Assembly (NCBI GenBank): GCA_964654695.1
Contig: CAZZKJ010000029.1
Location: forward strand, 1 to 28,017
Direction: 5' to 3'
Length of the DNA stretch: 28,017 nucleotides
Origin: CAZZKJ01 sp964654695
GTDB lineage: Bacteria; Krumholzibacteriota; Krumholzibacteriia; WVZY01
Shown: piece after piece, positions 23,734-28,017 of the stretch
How the letters are laid out: each line of letters opens with the position of its first letter
How positions within the stretch are numbered: position 1 is the first letter of the stretch
The notes under the pieces: generated by a model
Databases searched by the model: none
Seen by the model: only the letters and a program-made list of their open reading frames with translations
Told to the model about the DNA's origin: nothing
Translations under genes and position numbers: made by a program

Positions 23734-25377
23734 TTAGAAACGGTATTGAAGAGAAAGATATCCATAAGAGGCCAAATTGATAGAAGAGGCCGTATATAAG
23801 TCGAGTGCAAGCTTATCCGTGAATTTAACCTCGAGGCCGTTTGTAAACTGCATGGAAGAAATATATCTCAGATTATCGTCGACTTCTTCCTGGAACGTTG
23901 AAATGGAAACCGGCGAGATTACTTCCGGAATTTCCTGCGTATAAACCCTGTCCGTCTTTGAATGAACGGCCGTGAACTGCGCCCCAATTCTCAATACTAC
24001 CGTATCTTTGATATTCCATTCAAGCCCCACCGGAATTATTAGAGAGATCGATTCTTCGAAGTCCGTGTTTCGTTTGGCATACAAGGTTGCCAAATACACG
24101 CTGTCCGGGAAATACTCATCCGAGAAAACGAGAGAAATATCTCCCGTGCCTTTTTCATCGAAGTTCCATCTCATGTATGCGGCTTTCAAGCCCCAAATGA
24201 ACAAGAGGTCTTCCCTTATATTTTGGGATCTGCCCAGCGTCGTGCCGATATAAAGCTTGGTGAAAGAGCCGTCATAATTGTAATCGATATGCTCATCGAA
24301 AAACTGGTCGTACGGCGAGTCAAGATGGAAATAGCCGTTATGAAATTCAGCGGCGCCGTCGCCGTCTGCGCTGAGCCAGGCGATTTCGTTAACACTCTTT
24401 AGGTCTTTTGGCAGATTCAAATGCGCCCGCATGGAAAATCCCACTTGAAGATAATCCCTGTTGCAATCGAATGATATCTTATCGTGGTTCAAAGAGGGAG
24501 TTCCGCCGTAAAATCCTCTACCGTTTCCATCAGTATCGCTGTTCTTATAATCAATTTTTGAGCTCGATCCCGGAAACACATGTTTGACGCCTTCGAATGT
24601 CAATACGAGATCCTTAAGAACCGCTCCGGTTTTGTAGATTCCACCTGAAACCGCAAAAGCGGTTCTTTCATACACGTTCGAAGAATACGAATAATTGTAA
24701 TCGGTTGAAGATTCGCCGATTGTTTCAATGCTTACACTGTTGTTGGTGTGCGACAACGCGTATGACGGGCTTTTACGGTCATATGAACCCTTTAATCTTA
24801 CTCCAATAAAGCCTTTTCCCACAGATCTTGCAAGCGCTCCATCGCCCAAGAAATGATCGATCGCGTTTCTATTGGCGTTTTCCATAAATTGAGTATAAAT
24901 ATAATCGCCGCTGTAAAGGTCTCTTAAAGTTGCCGAACTATTCGATTCCATATTATCGGAATTTGAAGTGAACACTTCAAATCCCAAAGAAGATCCAAGC
25001 TTCTCTCCAATAGGGGCAACATAGCTGAATGCAATTGGAGTAAAATTCCATGACGAATAGTTCCCTTCATTGGGTAAAAGCTCTGAAGGGCTGAAGTACG
25101 AATTTATATTCGACGGAAACGGCAGCTTAAGCCCGCGGGACGGCAGGTACGCCATATAAACCTGTTCCGTTGATATAAGCCCTGCGCGGGCGGGATTCAA
25201 AAATATATCCGTAAGTTCATCATCCGTTATTCCGGCCAGGAACGACCCCAGGGATCTGATTCTTAAAGAAAGATCGGTTTGAGCGCGCGGGGCCGATAAG
25301 GGAAACATCATAGCAACCAAGACCATACCCGTACCGGCCATACGACAGTTCATCTTTTTGAGAATAATATGCTTCAT
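23734..25377 (-). CDS. Predicted outer-membrane beta-barrel protein of unknown function
   Basis: A 547-residue protein with a basic N-terminus and hydrophobic signal peptide (cleavage near APRAQ, residue 33). The mature start contains DELTDIFLNPARAGL and VYMAY, a pattern seen in PorV/FadL-like outer-membrane proteins. The rest alternates aromatic and polar residues in probable strands, with Asn/Ser/Asp-rich loops, and ends in YLSLQYRF. A terminal Phe after alternating hydrophobics is the usual barrel-insertion signal. No transport substrate is recognisable. The start is uncertain: ATG 25377 fits the signal peptide, while ATG 25440 or 25353 are alternatives, and no site has a strong ribosome binding site. 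Confidence 0.7.
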   Translation of the reverse strand: MKHIILKKMNCRMAGTGMVLVAMMFPLSAPRAQTDLSLRIRSLGSFLAGITDDELTDIFLNPARAGLISTEQVYMAYLPSRGLKLPFPSNINSYFSPSELLPNEGNYSSWNFTPIAFSYVAPIGEKLGSSLGFEVFTSNSDNMESNSSATLRDLYSGDYIYTQFMENANRNAIDHFLGDGALARSVGKGFIGVRLKGSYDRKSPSYALSHTNNSVSIETIGESSTDYNYSYSSNVYERTAFAVSGGIYKTGAVLKDLVLTFEGVKHVFPGSSSKIDYKNSDTDGNGRGFYGGTPSLNHDKISFDCNRDYLQVGFSMRAHLNLPKDLKSVNEIAWLSADGDGAAEFHNGYFHLDSPYDQFFDEHIDYNYDGSFTKLYIGTTLGRSQNIREDLLFIWGLKAAYMRWNFDEKGTGDISLVFSDEYFPDSVYLATLYAKRNTDFEESISLIIPVGLEWNIKDTVVLRIGAQFTAVHSKTDRVYTQEIPEVISPVSISTFQEEVDDNLRYISSMQFTNGLEVKFTDKLALDLYTASSINLASYGYLSLQYRF

Positions 25378-25551
25378 GCGGTCAAACCTGGATGGATGGA
25401 GCTTTATTATTGGCATATGGAAAGTTGAATGAGGCATCATTCTAAGGCGCCTATAGCCAATTGTCCAGCAATAAGTTCTGCGAATCAGGCCTCTTGCGAA
25501 AACCTATGCCGCGGCTGCGCTTTTGGTTCTTCCAGAAACGTGTCATGCCCC

Positions 25552-25590
25552 TTGAACAATCTATTTTATTCAATTATATTGGATATGCAA
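25552..25590. promoter_or_regulatory. Overlapping divergent promoter candidates
   Basis: Plus strand: TTGAAC (25552-25557), 17 bases, TATATT (25575-25580), with a predicted start about 30 bases before the protease ATG. Minus strand: TTGCAT (25590-25585), 16 bases, TAAAAT (25568-25563), about 180 bases before the barrel gene. The plus-strand one is the better match. The two overlap, so polymerase binding would be mutually exclusive. Confidence 0.45.
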
Positions 25591-25616
25591 GCCCCACTTC
25601 TTCAATTCGCAGGAAT

Positions 25617-26915
25617 ATGCGCAATCTCAACACTTTCTATAAAGCGATTTTGGCCTTATGTATTGCTGCGGTTATTTCCTGCGGTAATGTTGAAGCCCCC
25701 GATGAACATGAGAGCGGAGGCGGGACTGATTCAACTTCCGCGCCGGATACGATTCCTCCAGGAAATATCACCGACGCCGCGCTCACATTCGATGATTCCT
25801 CATTCATCATCTCTCTCACGTGGACCGCGCCCCATGATGATTCTCTAACCGAAAAAGTGCATCACTACCTCATACGTTATTCGACTTCTTTTTATGCAAT
25901 CAACTCGTGGAGCCTCGGCATACCCGTTTTTGATGCGCCCGGGCCCTCTCTTCCGGGAACCACAGAGTCTTATACCGGATTCGTTTATTATTTAAGGGGC
26001 AGACAATTATATGCCGCATTAAAAAGTGTGGATGAATCCGGCAATATTTCCGATGTAAGCAATATCGCTTCGGTTCATATTCCCGGGTACCTGCTAGCAG
26101 GAAAATGCTTTGATGTCCTTGACGACCGGCCGGCCGCCGGCATGGACGTAGCCTTGAGCGCGGGAAACACCACCTATCTGCAAACCGATGCCGACGGCCT
26201 TTTTGAGAAGGATGATCTTCTGGCCGGCCCGGTTTACCTGACGATTTCAAGCGGCACCGGGCCCGGGAGATACCATGATTATTTCGAAAAAAAGGACTTT
26301 ACCGAAGACACGCTGTACACCATTCCCATGATTCCCTTTTTGCCTTCGACCTCCTCCGGATTCAAATCAATTCTGCATGTTTTAAAGAATCTCCTGAGCA
26401 CATCATCAGGCGGATATAATTCAACCCAAATACATAAATGGAGTAAATTCCCTGTTAAATGCTACATCCCAGCTTTTATCAACAGTTCGATGATTGATTT
26501 CCAGGCTCAAGCTTATGCCGCGGCTAACCGATGGATGGCGGCAACAGGGCATGATATTTTTGAGTTCGTTACCTCGCCCCCCGATACCGGCATAGAAATT
26601 AGCTACCGAACCCAGGAGGAAATGGGAATACAAAAAGGGATTACTTATTTTTCTTTCGGAGATGATGACCTGCCTTTGAAGCATACGATCGCAATTGCTG
26701 ATTATCTTCCCGACTCCGCCTTTGTTTACCGTGTCATGCTTCATGAATTGGGGCATACAGTTGGACTTGGCCATAGTTATGATCCCAACTTTATAATGTA
26801 TATTTCCCAGCCTCTGCCGGGCGATATATCTGCGGAAGAAATCACCGTCATGCAGCTGCTTTTTGCGATACCAAATTATACATTTATGGATTCTTACGAC
26901 GAATCAGCGCCGTGA
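25617..26915 (+). CDS. Lipoprotein zinc metalloprotease with FN3-like and carboxypeptidase-regulatory-like domains
   Basis: A 432-residue lipoprotein. The lipobox is AVISC with the lipidated C22. A Ser/Gly-rich linker (about 30-45) is followed by a fibronectin-III-like domain (about 46-155; LTWTAP, YLIRYS, VDESGNIS). Next comes a carboxypeptidase-regulatory-like beta domain (about 158-235; GKCFDV, TDADGLF). The C-terminal zincin domain has HELGHTVGLGHS: H376, H380 and H386 bind zinc, E377 is catalytic, and M394 forms the Met-turn, as in matrixin-like metzincins. No propeptide cysteine switch is obvious. The ATG at 25617 is chosen because the lipoprotein signal begins there and a promoter lies just upstream; a longer frame starting at 25461 would run through the promoter. 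It probably acts at the cell surface on proteins or peptides. Confidence 0.85.
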   Translation: MRNLNTFYKAILALCIAAVISCGNVEAPDEHESGGGTDSTSAPDTIPPGNITDAALTFDDSSFIISLTWTAPHDDSLTEKVHHYLIRYSTSFYAINSWSLGIPVFDAPGPSLPGTTESYTGFVYYLRGRQLYAALKSVDESGNISDVSNIASVHIPGYLLAGKCFDVLDDRPAAGMDVALSAGNTTYLQTDADGLFEKDDLLAGPVYLTISSGTGPGRYHDYFEKKDFTEDTLYTIPMIPFLPSTSSGFKSILHVLKNLLSTSSGGYNSTQIHKWSKFPVKCYIPAFINSSMIDFQAQAYAAANRWMAATGHDIFEFVTSPPDTGIEISYRTQEEMGIQKGITYFSFGDDDLPLKHTIAIADYLPDSAFVYRVMLHELGHTVGLGHSYDPNFIMYISQPLPGDISAEEITVMQLLFAIPNYTFMDSYDESAP

Positions 26916-26957
26916 GGCCGGGGTTGTTGAGATTCAGTGCGGAAGCGGAAGAAGTCG

Positions 26958-27491
26958 TCAAGAGCGCTGCTTGATTCTGCCCTTGAAGAGCGAAATTCCT
27001 TCATGCCGAAGGAGCTTCTTTTTGACGGACATCCCGCAGGAAAAGCCTCCCATCGCACCCGATGCCTGCACAACCCGGTGGCATGGAATTACTATAGGCA
27101 TGGGATTGCTGCCAAGCGCTCCCCCCGCGGCCCTAGCAGCCTTGGGAGAACCGGCACGCCCGGCAAGAGTTCCGTAGGAGACCGTTTTGCCAAAAGGGAT
27201 CTTTCGGCACTCGCTCAGGATTTTTCGCCTGAACCGAGAATCGACGTTCGTCAAATCCAGGGGAATCTTGAATTTGCTGTTGTGTCCTGCAAAATAATCC
27301 GTTAACGCGTTCTTATATTTCCTTACTTTAAAAGAATTTCGACTAAGCTCTTTTTCCGGGAACATTCGAGATATTTCACGCAGTCCGGCAGCACGCGATT
27401 TGCTTATCAGAACAGCGCAAAGCCCTTTGGCGCTAACTCCTATAAGAACACCGCCAACCGGGGATCGAGAGAGCCAATCGTAATAAATCAT
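26958..27491 (-). CDS. ogt: Methylated-DNA-[protein]-cysteine S-methyltransferase
   Basis: A 177-residue suicide DNA-repair protein that takes the methyl group from O6-methylguanine onto its own cysteine. The acceptor is C137 in IPCHRV. The arginine of the helix-turn-helix (R120 in KAARAAG) that flips the base, and FGKTVSYG (100-107), are present. The N-terminal domain (1-85) is Ogt-like, with no Ada Zn domain. It follows the Rrf2 regulator by only 29 bases and is probably co-transcribed with it. It is convergent with the protease gene (42 bases apart). No strong ribosome binding site is seen. Confidence 0.93.
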   Translation of the reverse strand: MIYYDWLSRSPVGGVLIGVSAKGLCAVLISKSRAAGLREISRMFPEKELSRNSFKVRKYKNALTDYFAGHNSKFKIPLDLTNVDSRFRRKILSECRKIPFGKTVSYGTLAGRAGSPKAARAAGGALGSNPMPIVIPCHRVVQASGAMGGFSCGMSVKKKLLRHEGISLFKGRIKQRS

Positions 27492-27520
27492 AATTTTCAG
27501 CCAATAAACGGGCGTTGTGT

Positions 27521-27928
27521 TTATGAAACGATACAGGTTTTATTAATGTCATTCATGCTTATATTCCTGAGAGTATTGAACTTGTTTTCTTCGTTTTTCC
27601 GCCATGCTTCATAAATAACACACCCAGGTTTTTTAGAGCAGTCCAGATCATCAAAGGGGCATCTTTCCAGATTAGGTTCGCCTTCGAGGCATTCGACTAC
27701 TTTGCCGATGGAAATATCCTTCAGGCTTTTGGACAGATAAAACCCTCCATTCGGACCCTTCTTGGATTCGAGTAGTCCCCGTTGAACAAAAACCTGAAAT
27801 ATCTTCGCCAGATAGCTTTCAGGTATTTGCTCTTCTTGAGAAATCTTTTTCAAAAAAGACTGCTTGTTGTTTTTCTCAAGATTGAGGAGTCCCTTGATAC
27901 CGTAATTTATTCTCTTCGTCAGCACCAT
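27521..27928 (-). CDS. Rrf2 family Fe-S-type transcriptional regulator
   Basis: A 135-residue winged-helix regulator. The N-terminal helix-turn-helix includes IPESYLAKIFQ and GLLESKKGPNGGFYLS (about 35-67), and the wing is GPNGGF. Three cysteines, C90, C97 and C103 (C-x6-C-x5-C), sit where IscR, NsrR and RsrR bind their Fe-S cluster, so this protein probably senses iron-sulfur status, NO or redox state. ATG 27928 is preceded by AGAGGTG; an in-frame extension to 28006 lacks family similarity. The gene directly downstream is ogt. No operator could be identified in the 89 bases left before the window edge. Confidence 0.92.
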   Translation of the reverse strand: MVLTKRINYGIKGLLNLEKNNKQSFLKKISQEEQIPESYLAKIFQVFVQRGLLESKKGPNGGFYLSKSLKDISIGKVVECLEGEPNLERCPFDDLDCSKKPGCVIYEAWRKNEENKFNTLRNISMNDINKTCIVS

Positions 27929-28017
27929 CTTACACCTCTTTTTATCGTTCCGGGTCACTCCCAGCGCTGCCGCCGGCGGCGCCCGCAACGCTATCCGCGC
28001 TGACAACGTGGAAATGG

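Noticed and set aside
25461..25616. Longer N-terminus for the metalloprotease
   Set aside because: The extension is not signal-like, crosses a good promoter, and would bury the lipoprotein signal in the interior.
1..28017. tRNA, rRNA, CRISPR arrays, insertion sequences or prophage
   Set aside because: No cloverleaf, repeat-spacer pattern, transposase or integrase was seen on either strand.

Overview
The window looks like chromosomal DNA from an uncultivated Gram-negative bacterium. The evidence is several exported or outer-membrane proteins, a lipoprotein, an IPTL-CTERM sorting signal, strong AGGAG-type ribosome binding sites and sigma70-like promoters. The phylum cannot be fixed from the sequence alone. 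An 11-gene complex I operon without nuoEFG, a bacterial histone-like protein and a C-terminal sorting signal together suggest one of the poorly cultured lineages rather than a standard proteobacterium. I see no tRNA, rRNA, CRISPR array, transposase or phage gene.

Left part (1-5312). A signal-peptide protein resembling DUF3078 outer-membrane proteins runs off the left edge, behind a structured leader. Then come a glycine-tailed RRM RNA-binding protein with its own terminator and a long upstream region, and a flavin reductase of the iodotyrosine-deiodinase type. An IPTL-CTERM exported protein follows, with its own promoter and terminator. All four are on the minus strand. A cysteine-synthase-fold enzyme with a Cys-rich tail and an MgtC/SapB membrane protein follow on the plus strand.

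Centre (5388-16056). One long plus-strand operon, nuoABCDHIJKLMN, encodes the membrane arm and the connecting Q module of complex I. It ends at a bidirectional terminator. The NADH-oxidising N module (NuoE, F, G) is not in the operon.

Right-centre (16077-21574, all minus strand). Reading in the direction of transcription: a short-chain dehydrogenase, a CDP-alcohol phosphatidyltransferase, two tandem pyruvoyl-tetrahydropterin-synthase paralogues, GTP cyclohydrolase I, a NifS/IscS cysteine desulfurase, dCTP deaminase and a 63-residue bacterial histone-like protein. The first five are tightly packed and have the enzyme content expected for making a reduced pterin. The membrane CDP-alcohol transferase is an unexpected member.

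Right part (21683-28017). A radical SAM enzyme of the AmrS family sits convergent with thioredoxin reductase. A large predicted outer-membrane barrel lies upstream of trxB, divergent from a lipoprotein metalloprotease. A Rrf2-type Fe-S regulator is followed directly by an O6-methylguanine methyltransferase.

Most worth a second look: the mini-histone, the tandem PTPS pair (one copy has lost the catalytic Asp-His), the coupled CDP-alcohol transferase, the deiodinase-like flavoenzyme with an intact Glu/Tyr/Lys substrate triad, and the structured leader at 554-700.
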